In this document: piece after piece, positions 7,631-14,662 of the stretch
Layout of the letters: every line of letters begins with the position of its first letter
Numbering within the stretch: the first letter of the stretch is position 1
The notes under the pieces: model-generated
The model's database searches: none
What the model saw: the letters and a program-made list of their open reading frames with translations, nothing else
What the model was told of the DNA's origin: nothing
Assembly (NCBI GenBank): GCA_964626265.1
Contig: CAZVCG010000037.1
Coordinates: forward strand, 1-19,307
DNA length: 19,307 bases
Source: CAZVCG01 sp964626265
GTDB lineage: Bacteria > Pseudomonadota > Alphaproteobacteria > UBA9219
Reading direction: 5' to 3'
Position numbers and translations under genes: made by a program

Positions 7631-8045
7631 GCCTTGGTTTTGTTTCCATTCTTCCCGTGCCGCTTGAACGTCCGATCTGTTTTGCTCGCTTGCGTGTACT
7701 GTTTTTTTTATAGTTCAGCCCAATAGCTTCCAGAAAACGGAATATCGCCGTTCGGCTAACCTTGATCTTTTTTGCCGCCAGCGCGGCCTTGATCTCTTCC
7801 AGCGTCATGTCCGGCGTTTCTTCGATCAGTTTTTCAACCGTTTCCTTGTGTGGCGCAAGCTTGTGCTTCTTATGGCCGCCGAACTTCTTCGGTGCCCAGC
7901 TCCCTGTTGTCTCCCATAAATGAACAATTTTGATCGCGCTACTCGGCGCTACTTCGAACTTCTCGGCTGCCGCATTCCGCAACATCCCTCCTTCAACAGC
8001 TCGCACAAGGCGTTCTCTTATGTCATTCGATAGGGGCTTCGCCAT
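7623..8045 (-). CDS. IS630 transposase, orfA (helix-turn-helix DNA-binding domain)
   Basis: The N-terminal part of the IS630 transposase, with two helix-turn-helix units: a homeodomain-like one (SNDIRERLVRAVEGG to SSAIKIVHLWETTGSW, about 6-50) and a winged-helix-like one (MTLEEIKAALAAKKIKVSRT, about 80-100). It recognises the inverted repeats. GGGAGG lies about 10 bases ahead of the ATG. After IGLNYKKN the reading leaves the conserved family sequence and continues with a basic, non-homologous tail to a stop at 7623; the true continuation is in the other frame. The change of frame falls at eight A residues (minus strand, 7709-7702). Confidence 0.85.
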   Translation of the reverse strand: MAKPLSNDIRERLVRAVEGGMLRNAAAEKFEVAPSSAIKIVHLWETTGSWAPKKFGGHKKHKLAPHKETVEKLIEETPDMTLEEIKAALAAKKIKVSRTAIFRFLEAIGLNYKKNSTRKRAKQIGRSSGTGRMETKPRHA

Positions 8046-8242
8046 TTCTGCTGGCCTCCCGTCCAGCCCCCATCTTGAATCACAAATCTCCCCCCTTGTG
8101 AATCCCTCTTGATTCTATCTATTCGGTAATTGCTCTAGGTTTTGCAGGTGAGGGGTTCGCTTATGAAGCCCTGCCCGAAATCGCTAAACCGATTTCGACT
8201 TTCCCTCAAGGAGAGAGTGATCTGTCTAAAAATCACTACGCC

Positions 8243-9490
8243 CTAGGCAGTCTTCAAAACGGCATGACGCTTTTTGCCAGCGCTCAAGCGGGCTGAACCG
8301 TCAGAGCCAAGATCGGCTTCGGATACCGTTGCCGTAATGGCGTCGATGGCCTTGTCGTTCAACTTCAACCCGCCGCCTTCGATCAGGCGTTTGGCTTCGC
8401 CCTTTGATGACGCGAATCCGAGCGAAACGACCACATCGACCAAAAGCGGGGCAGTTCCCTTCGCAAAGGTATAGACCGGCAAATCCGCGCCCATGCCGCC
8501 GCCCTCGAACGTGGCCTTGGCCGTGTCGGCAGCCGTTTTGGCGGCTTCTTCGCCGTGGCACATGGCCGTGGCTAGATTGGCCAGAATCTTTTTGGCTTCG
8601 TTGATTTCCGAACCGCCAAGCTTCTCGAGCTTTTCGATTTCGGGGATAGGCATGTCGGTGAATAGGCGCAGGAAGCGGCCCACATCGGCGTCTTCCGTAT
8701 TCCGCCAGAACTGCCAGTAGTCATAGGGGCTGAGCTTCTCACCCTTCAGCCATACCGCGCCGGAGACGGTCTTGCCCATCTTGACGCCTGACGAGGTCAT
8801 GATCAGCGGCGTCGTCAAACCGAACAGTTCCGCGTCGTACATGCGGCGGCCAAGCTCCACGCCATTGACGATGTTGCCCCATTGATCCGAACCGCCCATC
8901 TGAAGCGTGCATTTGTAGCGTTTGAAAAGTTCCGCAAAGTCGTAGCCCTGCATGATCATGTAATTGAACTCGAGGAACGTGAGCGGCAATTCCTGCTCCA
9001 GACGGCGCTTGACGAAATCGAACGCGATCATGCGATTGATCGTGAAGTGCCGCCCTACTTCGCGCAGGAAGGGGATGTATTCAAGATGATCCAGCCAATC
9101 GGCGTTGTTGACCATGAGCGCGTCGCGCGGGCCGTCGCCGAAGGTCAGGTAGTTGGCGAAAATGGTCTTGATGCTGGCGATGTTGGCGTTGATCTTTTCT
9201 TCAGACAACATTTGGCGCATACCCGTCTTGTCGGATGGGTCGCCTATCTTGGTCGTACCTCCTCCCATAAGGACGATTGCTCTATGACCTGTCTGTTGAA
9301 GCCGGCGAAGCATCATGATTCCGGCCAAATGGCCGATATGAAGGCTATCCGCCGTGGCGTCGAAACCGATATAGGCCGTGATAATGCCCTTCTGGGCGGC
9401 GGCATCCAGCCCTTCAAGGTCGGTGCATTGGTTAATATGACCCCGTTCGGTCATCACGCGCAGAAAATCGGATTTGAGGTGTGTGGACAT
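8243..9490 (-). CDS. tyrS: tyrosyl-tRNA synthetase
   Basis: A 415-residue class I aminoacyl-tRNA synthetase that charges tRNA-Tyr. The nucleotide-binding HIGH motif is HIGH at 51-54, the tyrosine-binding region shows QGYDFAELF and QMGGSDQWGN, and the KMSKS loop reads KMGKT (237-241), an accepted variant in alphaproteobacterial enzymes. The C-terminal S4 RNA-binding domain includes GFASSKGEAKRLIEGGGLKLN. Length is normal. It is transcribed away from anmK, with which it shares a 108-base intergenic region; the same divergent pair is common in alphaproteobacteria. No intrinsic terminator is seen after the stop. The start's ribosome binding site is weak, but the N-terminus matches the usual TyrS start. 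Confidence 0.96.
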   Translation of the reverse strand: MSTHLKSDFLRVMTERGHINQCTDLEGLDAAAQKGIITAYIGFDATADSLHIGHLAGIMMLRRLQQTGHRAIVLMGGGTTKIGDPSDKTGMRQMLSEEKINANIASIKTIFANYLTFGDGPRDALMVNNADWLDHLEYIPFLREVGRHFTINRMIAFDFVKRRLEQELPLTFLEFNYMIMQGYDFAELFKRYKCTLQMGGSDQWGNIVNGVELGRRMYDAELFGLTTPLIMTSSGVKMGKTVSGAVWLKGEKLSPYDYWQFWRNTEDADVGRFLRLFTDMPIPEIEKLEKLGGSEINEAKKILANLATAMCHGEEAAKTAADTAKATFEGGGMGADLPVYTFAKGTAPLLVDVVVSLGFASSKGEAKRLIEGGGLKLNDKAIDAITATVSEADLGSDGSARLSAGKKRHAVLKTA

Positions 9491-9598
9491 GATAGTTGCT
9501 CTGGCCGTTAAAATAGTGTTCGAATGATATTGGTTAGGACGTTATACTAGCCAAAGACCTGTTGGAGCGAAAGTCTTTATAAATCAAACGAGTTTTCC

Positions 9599-10726
9599 AT
9601 GTCTTTCCAGCGTTTCCGCGCCCTTGGACTGATGAGCGGCACGTCGCTCGACGCGATCGACATCGCGTTGATCGAGACGGACGGGCATGACTATGTCCGG
9701 CCCCTCGGCTTTTATTCGGAAAGCTTTGGGCCAAGTTTCCGTGAGCGTATTCGCAAATGTCTGGGCAACCGTGAGGGCACGGACGATTTTGACGTTGCCC
9801 TTGTCGAACGTGAACTGACAGAAATGCATGCATTGGTCGTTAAGCATTTTCTCGACCAGTTTTACTGGTCGCCTGATGATATCGACCTCATCGGTTTTCA
9901 CGGTCAGACGATCTTCCACCGTCCGACGGAAGGCGTCACCATTCAAATCGGTGACGGCGAATTGCTGGCGGACAGAACGGGCATTCCTGTCGTCAACGAT
10001 TTCCGCAAGGCGGATGTCAAGGCAGGAGGGCAGGGCGCGCCCTTGGTTCCGGTTTATCACCGCGCGTTGGTCGCGAACATAGAAAAGCCAGTCGCTATCA
10101 TCAACATTGGCGGCGTTTCGAACATCACTTGGGTCGGCGGCGACGGGGACGAGGAATTGATTGCTTTCGACATGGGCCCCGGCAACGCGCTGATCGACGA
10201 TTGGGTCTGGAAACAAACTGGAGAAACGTACGACAAAGACGGCGAGCTCGCCGCGCAAGGCCGCGTGGACGAAGGTTACGTTCATCGTTTCATTGAACAT
10301 GCGTATTTCAACAAGAAACCGCCAAAGTCGCTGGATCGCGACACGTTCAAGGAATATGTGCCTGAACACCTGAATACGCTCGATGGCGTTGCGACGCTCA
10401 CGATGATGACGGTGCAGGCGATTGCCGAGGGGTTGCGCCAATTGCCGCATAAATCCCGCAAGCTTTATCTCACGGGCGGCGGGCGGCACAACGCGACCAT
10501 GCGCCGTTGGATAGCCGATAAGACGGGTCTGGACGTGGAATTGGTTGATCTTCTTGGCTGGAACGGGGACGCGATGGAAGCCGAGGCTTTCGCCTATCTT
10601 GCCGTGCGCTCCAAGCTCGGCTTGCCACTCAGCGTTCCCGGCACGACAGGCGTGCCTATGCCCATGACAGGCGGCGTGTATTTCGAGCCTGTTAGAGAAA
10701 TTTCTGATAAGGTTGCTGCGGTCTAA
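9599..10726 (+). CDS. anmK: anhydro-N-acetylmuramic acid kinase
   Basis: A 375-residue cytosolic sugar kinase of the ASKHA fold that phosphorylates and opens 1,6-anhydro-N-acetylmuramate from peptidoglycan recycling, giving MurNAc-6-phosphate. Motifs in order: GLMSGTSLDAID (10-21), IGFHGQTIFHRP, NDFRKADVKAGGQGAPLVP, INIGGVSNITW, DMGPGNALIDDW and the C-terminal LTGGGRHN. Length is close to the E. coli enzyme. The ribosome binding site is weak (GAG). The gene is divergent from tyrS and its stop lies 1 base from the end of the convergent alpha/beta hydrolase. A long antisense frame across it is only a shadow. Confidence 0.96.
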   Translation: MSFQRFRALGLMSGTSLDAIDIALIETDGHDYVRPLGFYSESFGPSFRERIRKCLGNREGTDDFDVALVERELTEMHALVVKHFLDQFYWSPDDIDLIGFHGQTIFHRPTEGVTIQIGDGELLADRTGIPVVNDFRKADVKAGGQGAPLVPVYHRALVANIEKPVAIINIGGVSNITWVGGDGDEELIAFDMGPGNALIDDWVWKQTGETYDKDGELAAQGRVDEGYVHRFIEHAYFNKKPPKSLDRDTFKEYVPEHLNTLDGVATLTMMTVQAIAEGLRQLPHKSRKLYLTGGGRHNATMRRWIADKTGLDVELVDLLGWNGDAMEAEAFAYLAVRSKLGLPLSVPGTTGVPMPMTGGVYFEPVREISDKVAAV

Positions 10727-10727
10727 C

Positions 10728-11396
10728 CTATCCCGCCATCGCCATTTGTATCGGGCGTTGGTGCAAGGCCATGTCCAGATAATCCTCGGCATGATCGAGC
10801 ACAAGATCGAGATGGTTGCCGAAGAAATGGCTTGCGCCCGGAATGACGCGGTAATCGATATGAATGCCGCGCTGGTGCATCAGCTTGTTCACGAGCTTCG
10901 CGACGAAAGGCTCCGGCACGATCTCATCTGACTCGCCGTGAATGATCATGCCTGACGAAGGGCAGGGCGCGAGAAAGCTAAAGTCCAGCATGTTTGCAGG
11001 CGGCGCGACCGAGATAAACGATTCAATTTCGGGACGGCGCATCAAAAGCTGCATCCCGATCCATGCGCCGAACGAAAAGCCGGCGACCCAGACGCTGCGG
11101 GCGTTGGGGTTGATCGACTGCAACCAGTCGAGCGCCGCTGCGGCATCGCTCAGTTCACCTTCGCCGCGGTCATAAGAGCCTTGGCTGCGTCCTACGCCGC
11201 GGAAATTGAAACGCAGTGTCGAAAAGTCTCGCTCGGCGAATGAGCTATACAGGCCGAACACCACCTTGTTGTTCATGGTGCCGCCGTGCTGGGGGTGGGG
11301 ATGGAGGACGAGGGCTATCGGGGCCGTAGGCGACTTGCCGGGGTTGTAACGGCCTTCCAAACGGCCAGCAGGACCGGCAAAAAGAACTTCAGGCAT
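10728..11396 (-). CDS. alpha/beta hydrolase (COG2945-like)
   Basis: A 222-residue cytosolic alpha/beta hydrolase. The oxyanion strand LVLHPHPQHGGTMNNKVV (29-46) is diagnostic of the COG2945-like group; the triad is S108 in GFSFG, D157 in GESDEIVP and H190 in GASHFF. LRFNFRGVGRSQG is the usual family block. AAAGGT precedes the ATG. It lies divergently to the Rrf2/IscR regulator across a 313-base region, an arrangement often seen near iron-sulfur cluster genes in alphaproteobacteria. The substrate is not known. No signal peptide. Confidence 0.88.
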   Translation of the reverse strand: MPEVLFAGPAGRLEGRYNPGKSPTAPIALVLHPHPQHGGTMNNKVVFGLYSSFAERDFSTLRFNFRGVGRSQGSYDRGEGELSDAAAALDWLQSINPNARSVWVAGFSFGAWIGMQLLMRRPEIESFISVAPPANMLDFSFLAPCPSSGMIIHGESDEIVPEPFVAKLVNKLMHQRGIHIDYRVIPGASHFFGNHLDLVLDHAEDYLDMALHQRPIQMAMAG

Positions 11397-11709
11397 GTGA
11401 TCTAACCTTTTCCCCGTGTAGATATCGCCGGTAATTGGCGACTTGTTAACGAAATATCAATAATTTAACTAGCGTTTCGGCCAAAATTTCGCGAAAGCGA
11501 TTCGATACTAGCACAACAAGCAGTGCGAATTTCAAGGAGGAAATTCAATTTTCATAATTGATTAAACCATGTAACCACCTGCTAATCCTATTATCAGTAG
11601 TTAATTGGTAAAAATTTCTTCCAAAAGACCCCGAATTGAGTTAAATTAATTGCACTAGAATAGTCCTAACTAATTTGGACTCGTTTTTGAGAAAAGGAGG
11701 GCCCAAATC
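11397..11709. other. intergenic region between hydrolase and Rrf2 regulator
   Basis: This 313-base, AT-rich stretch carries no recognised gene. It holds the divergent promoters of the hydrolase and the regulator, a palindrome at 11662-11681 (separate entry), and an isolated Shine-Dalgarno-like AAGGAGG at 11534-11540 with no ATG at a normal distance. The nearest start codons are a TTG at 11558 opening a 17-codon frame and an ATG-TAA pair at 11569-11574. No tRNA, terminator or repeat is evident. Confidence 0.6.
11662..11681 (+). promoter_or_regulatory. candidate operator palindrome upstream of iscR-like gene
   Basis: AGTCC and GGACT flank a 10-base AT-rich centre, giving 8 of 10 paired positions. 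It lies 29 bases ahead of the ATG and overlaps the expected -10 region of the regulator's promoter, with TTGCAC (11650-11655) as a possible -35. Rrf2 regulators commonly autoregulate by binding such sites; that this is one is inference. Confidence 0.45.
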
Positions 11710-12240
11710 ATGCGTATCAGCACGAAAGGACGGCACGCCGTCATGGCCATGGTTGATTTAGCCCGGCACGGGCGCGACAAGCCAATGACCCCGGTGTCAT
11801 TAGCGGAAATAGCCCAGCGGCAGGAAATATCGCTCTCATATCTTGAGCAGCTTATTGCGATGCTCAAAGCTGAAGGCCTGGTAAAGAGCGTTCGTGGGCC
11901 TGGCGGCGGTTACATGCTGGCTATGCCGAGCGATAAGATAACGATCGCCGAGATAGTGACGGCCGTTGACGACCATCAACCGCGAATGCATATCGAAGAC
12001 CCCGAGGAGGCCAATGGGCGTCAATTGACCGATTTGCTGTGGCAATCGATCGGCGACGAGATCAACGCGTACTTGCGCACGATCACGCTGGCGGACGTCG
12101 ATAATTGTACCCTTTGCCGAACGGCGGCCAACGACCTGAAGACCTTTGGCAAGGAAGAGGAAAAAGGCCATTTGATGGGCACGATAGCAGGGCGAGATAA
12201 GCCCGAAAAACTGGAAGCTCATCGTCATCACGCTGCCTGA
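11710..12240 (+). CDS. iscR: Rrf2-family transcriptional regulator, IscR-like, atypical ligand region
   Basis: A 176-residue Rrf2 regulator. The winged helix-turn-helix spans about residues 1-75 with MRISTKGRHAVMAMVDLA, SLAEIAQRQEISLSYLEQL and the wing VRGPGGGYMLA; this is IscR-like. Family members such as IscR use three cysteines near residues 90-106 and a histidine to bind an Fe-S cluster. Here that loop reads DDHQPRMHIEDPEEANGRQL and has none; the only cysteines are a CxxC at C133/C136 after the dimerisation helix. Cluster sensing is therefore absent or uses other ligands. The tail is histidine-rich (EAHRHHAA). AAGGAGGG gives a strong ribosome binding site. hscB follows 194 bases on. The symbol reflects domain similarity, not confirmed function. 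Confidence 0.8.
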   Translation: MRISTKGRHAVMAMVDLARHGRDKPMTPVSLAEIAQRQEISLSYLEQLIAMLKAEGLVKSVRGPGGGYMLAMPSDKITIAEIVTAVDDHQPRMHIEDPEEANGRQLTDLLWQSIGDEINAYLRTITLADVDNCTLCRTAANDLKTFGKEEEKGHLMGTIAGRDKPEKLEAHRHHAA

Positions 12241-12376
12241 GCCGGAAATAGGCAAAAGTAGCTCAGTGCGCCAGGGGATGGTTCGCCTGTGGTTTATGCC
12301 TAGCCCGCAGAGCCGCCGTCCCCTTATTGATTCGCCGGCGATTATCAAAGGCTTCGCCGGAAAGGCCTATATCGTG

Positions 12377-12382
12377 TATAAT
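12377..12382 (+). promoter_or_regulatory. -10 box (TATAAT) ahead of hscB-like gene
   Basis: A consensus TATAAT preceded directly by TG lies 53 bases before the ATG of the hscB-like gene; the best -35 at 18 bases' spacing is TTCGCC, a poor match. A second TATAAT occurs at 12401-12406. The octamer TTCGCCGG is repeated in direct orientation at 12331-12338 and 12353-12360, 22 bases apart. This suggests that hscB has its own promoter rather than depending on iscR. Confidence 0.45.
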
Positions 12383-12434
12383 GCCAGCCTTCCGTTAGAC
12401 TATAATAACGATAACTACTTCGTCAGGGCGGGCT

Positions 12435-13094
12435 ATGAGCAACGTAATCGAGTTTTCTGGGTCGCCGGAAGGGCAGCGTAACGGCACGCATTGCTGGCTG
12501 TGCCAGAATGGCGTTTCCATCCGCGCTCTATTTTGTCACTCCTGCGGAACCATCCAACCTGTAAAAGATCTCGACCACTTTGCCCGACTCGGTCTTGAGA
12601 TGCGGATCGACCTCGATGTCGCGCAACTGGAAAAGCAATATGCGACATTGAGAAAGACGCTTGATCCTGCGCGCTTTGCCGTACGAGGCATAGGCGAACG
12701 CGGGCATGCCGCCAAACAGCTTGAAGCCTTGGAACAAGCTTACGAAACATTACGCGATCCGTTAAGGCGCGGCCGATATTGGCTTTCGCTGCATGAGAAG
12801 GAATCCGCAAACGCCGGTTCCTCAGACCCGATGATAGACGCGCTGCGCGAAGAGCTGGTCGGCGCGTCCGAAGCGTCGCATTGTGACCGTATAGCCCAAA
12901 AAGCCGGTCAGGCGATGGAGCAGGGCATTAAAAACCTCATGCAGGCGCTTCGCGTTCAAAACTGGCTGCAAGCCAACAGCCTCCTTGTGGCGTTGGACGG
13001 CCTTGAAGGCATAATGCGCGCCGTTCATGACCGACGCGATCAGGTCGCCGTTCCGTCCTCAAGCTTGCGCGATGACGTGACGCGCTTGCGTTAA
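12435..13094 (+). CDS. hscB: HscB-like Fe-S co-chaperone, degenerate J domain
   Basis: A 219-residue protein matching HscB/Hsc20, the J-type co-chaperone that brings IscU to the Hsp70 HscA. The N-terminal Cys4 knuckle (C20, C23, C34, C37: CWLC and FCHSC) resembles the one in mitochondrial HSC20. The J domain runs from HFARLGL (48) to LRDPLRRGRYWLSLH, and the C-terminal three-helix IscU-binding domain follows. At the position of the invariant HPD loop, KTLDPARF gives D77-P78-A79, so the residues that stimulate Hsp70 are missing. It stands alone: no hscA, iscU, iscS or fdx adjoins. Its TAA overlaps the stop of the convergent glycosyltransferase in a TTAA. It might be an adaptor without Hsp70 stimulation, or a decaying copy. 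Confidence 0.82.
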   Translation: MSNVIEFSGSPEGQRNGTHCWLCQNGVSIRALFCHSCGTIQPVKDLDHFARLGLEMRIDLDVAQLEKQYATLRKTLDPARFAVRGIGERGHAAKQLEALEQAYETLRDPLRRGRYWLSLHEKESANAGSSDPMIDALREELVGASEASHCDRIAQKAGQAMEQGIKNLMQALRVQNWLQANSLLVALDGLEGIMRAVHDRRDQVAVPSSSLRDDVTRLR

Positions 13095-14662
13095 TTGCGC
13101 GCAGTGGTTTTCATGGCCCGTAAAATTAGCGTCTTGTAACGTTTTTCCCTTTCCTGAAGCCCAAGTTTCACGGCGGCTTGATAGCCGACATTGAGGGATT
13201 CCACGGGCACGCCATCGAACGAGAGAGCAAGCCCTTTTTCCAAATAGGCAATGGCTTCGTCATTTTTCCCCGCAAAATATTCCACATGGGCCAGAAGCGC
13301 CCATTTATGGGCGTCTGTCGCGAGCGATCCGTTCACAAGAATCTGGCTCGCCATTAATATTAGCGACGCTACCGATGTCGCCAAGGCGAAACGACCTATG
13401 CGCCATTCCTTGATCAGGTCGGCTGCCGCCGGAAAAGCCGCGCCGGCTAGCGGCAGCAGAAAGACGGTTAAAGGCAACCTGTAGCGATCCGTCACGTAAA
13501 ACATCGCAAGCGAGACGACGTAAACAACAATTGAAAGCGCAAGATACTTCACATGGCGGTTTTGTCTGTTCCAAAGGGCGAAGGCTGCGAAAACACCTGC
13601 GACCAGAAGCACGGAGAACCGAGCCAACGGCCAGCGTAAGATGGAATCGAAATTTCTGTTGAAAAACTGAATGTCATAATTGTCGCCGTGTTCGTGATCG
13701 TCCACGGCTAGCCATATTTTATTGATGACGCGTACAAGGGCTTCCATAGGCGTATGTATGATGGATTTAAGGCCGCGATCGAACCAGTAAGATGATATTT
13801 CCGACGGCCGCAAAGGGCGCCCCAATTCTTTTTCCGCTATGCGCCGCGTATCGTTTTCCTCTCCATACAGAGGGTCGGAAGAAATGCCTGCGGGATACAC
13901 TGCCGCGCCGAGAGAGCCAGGCGAGCTGCCAATGAAAAAATTAAACCCGCCGTTATAAGTCATCGGCACGAAATCCCTGCTGGCGATGGCGTTATGCAGC
14001 GTGGCCGGAAGAATGGCCAGAACGATACCCACCAGGAATAATGAGAAACGATTCAACGTCTTAAGGTTCAATCCGGCAAAAAGAAAGGGCAAATGAGCAA
14101 ATCCAAGCAATAAAATATTTCCGCGAACTAGAGAAGCCAAGCCCAGAACCAATCCGCTCAAGAAAATGGAATTCGGCTTAGGGCGGTCAAGCGAACGTAG
14201 AGCGATCAGAAGAAACAAACATAGGAGGAAAAGACCGAGAGATTCTTTCAACAAAGGAGCCGCGTAGAATATATATGGCCTGTAAAAGACCGCTAAAATG
14301 CCCGTGATAACTGCTGCGCCAAAGCCGAAACAACGGCGCGTAATGAGGACTAGAAGCGGGCAGACGAGGGCGCTTAGCGCAGCGTTTAGGAAAGAAGCGA
14401 CAACATATTTATGGCCAAAAATCGCGTATATTAGCCCCAGAAGATAGGGATAAAGCGGGGATTGGTAAAACGCCTTACCTCGTATGAGGCTGCCATTGGC
14501 TATTTCCTGCGCCCATTTGTCGTAGGCGTCGGCGTCGATTAGAGGATAATCCCCGTAGGGCGTGGCGTACCATTGATAAACGAACACAAGTCGTACCGCC
14601 ATAGCGGCGATGAAAATCAAGCCGAGGAGCGCGTAAAAACGCCTTGAAGACGTTTTATCCAT
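13091..14662 (-). CDS. GT39/ArnT-like polytopic membrane glycosyltransferase
   Basis: A protein of 523 residues with about ten or more transmembrane helices, in the ArnT/PMT (GT-C) class, which transfers sugars from polyprenyl-phosphate donors at the periplasmic face. The first helix (FYALLGLIFIAAMAVRLVFVY) is followed by the first periplasmic loop with LIDADAYDKWAQEIANGS, the acidic site typical of the class, then QSPLYPYLLGLIYAIFG. The last 80 residues after the final helix are soluble and look TPR-like (HVEYFAGKNDEAIAYLEKGL). I prefer the ATG at 14662; an upstream ATG at 14695 would add 11 residues and lengthen the overlap with the preceding gene from 46 to 79 bases. Neither has a good ribosome binding site. 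Substrate unknown. Confidence 0.78.
   Translation of the reverse strand: MDKTSSRRFYALLGLIFIAAMAVRLVFVYQWYATPYGDYPLIDADAYDKWAQEIANGSLIRGKAFYQSPLYPYLLGLIYAIFGHKYVVASFLNAALSALVCPLLVLITRRCFGFGAAVITGILAVFYRPYIFYAAPLLKESLGLFLLCLFLLIALRSLDRPKPNSIFLSGLVLGLASLVRGNILLLGFAHLPFLFAGLNLKTLNRFSLFLVGIVLAILPATLHNAIASRDFVPMTYNGGFNFFIGSSPGSLGAAVYPAGISSDPLYGEENDTRRIAEKELGRPLRPSEISSYWFDRGLKSIIHTPMEALVRVINKIWLAVDDHEHGDNYDIQFFNRNFDSILRWPLARFSVLLVAGVFAAFALWNRQNRHVKYLALSIVVYVVSLAMFYVTDRYRLPLTVFLLPLAGAAFPAAADLIKEWRIGRFALATSVASLILMASQILVNGSLATDAHKWALLAHVEYFAGKNDEAIAYLEKGLALSFDGVPVESLNVGYQAAVKLGLQEREKRYKTLILRAMKTTARN

Larger units (their letters stand above)
7093..8135 (-). mobile_element. IS630-family insertion sequence with TA target duplication
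   Basis: A 1043-base element bounded by imperfect terminal inverted repeats of about 25 bases that start GAGCA at both ends; the inner parts match as ATTCCC/ATTACC and AGG..GAAT/AGAT.GAAT. TA dinucleotides at 7091-7092 and 8136-8137 are the duplicated target, as known for IS630/Tc1-mariner. It carries two overlapping transposase frames. It sits inside a dispersed palindromic repeat; removing it and one TA gives a sequence colinear with the intact repeat copy in trmFO, so the boundaries are well supported. Confidence 0.92.
7035..8221. repeat. palindromic dispersed repeat, copy B, split by an IS630 element
   Basis: The left part is 7035-7092 and the right part 8138-8221; joining them across one TA restores an about 140-base element. 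Its core is a TCTCCCC-type arm, then GCAAAAAC, an inner stem TGACTTAC (7071-7078) / GTAAGTCA (7082-7089), then GGTTTTGC (8138-8145) and AGGTGAGGGG. The same core occurs in trmFO at 16511-16592. Copy B extends further right with an 8-bp hairpin CGAAATCG/CGATTTCG (8176-8197) and TCCCTCAAGGAGAGAG, which is roughly the inverse of the left end. Copy B is therefore a longer, composite form. Boundaries of the intergenic copy are approximate. Confidence 0.82.

Noticed and set aside
8171..8245. Intrinsic terminator for tyrS
   Set aside because: Hairpins GTGAT/ATCAC and CGAAATCG/CGATTTCG lie downstream of the stop, but neither is followed by a T run in the tyrS direction; the latter is part of the palindromic repeat.
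9584..10804. 406-residue antisense open frame across anmK
   Set aside because: It fully overlaps a gene with unambiguous AnmK motifs, has an Arg/His/Val-rich composition typical of antisense frames and no ribosome binding site.
12257..12287. tRNA-like words AGTAGCTCAGTG and GGTTCGCC
   Set aside because: They resemble D-arm and T-arm motifs, but no acceptor or anticodon stem can be drawn and the spacing between the two is far too short for a tRNA.
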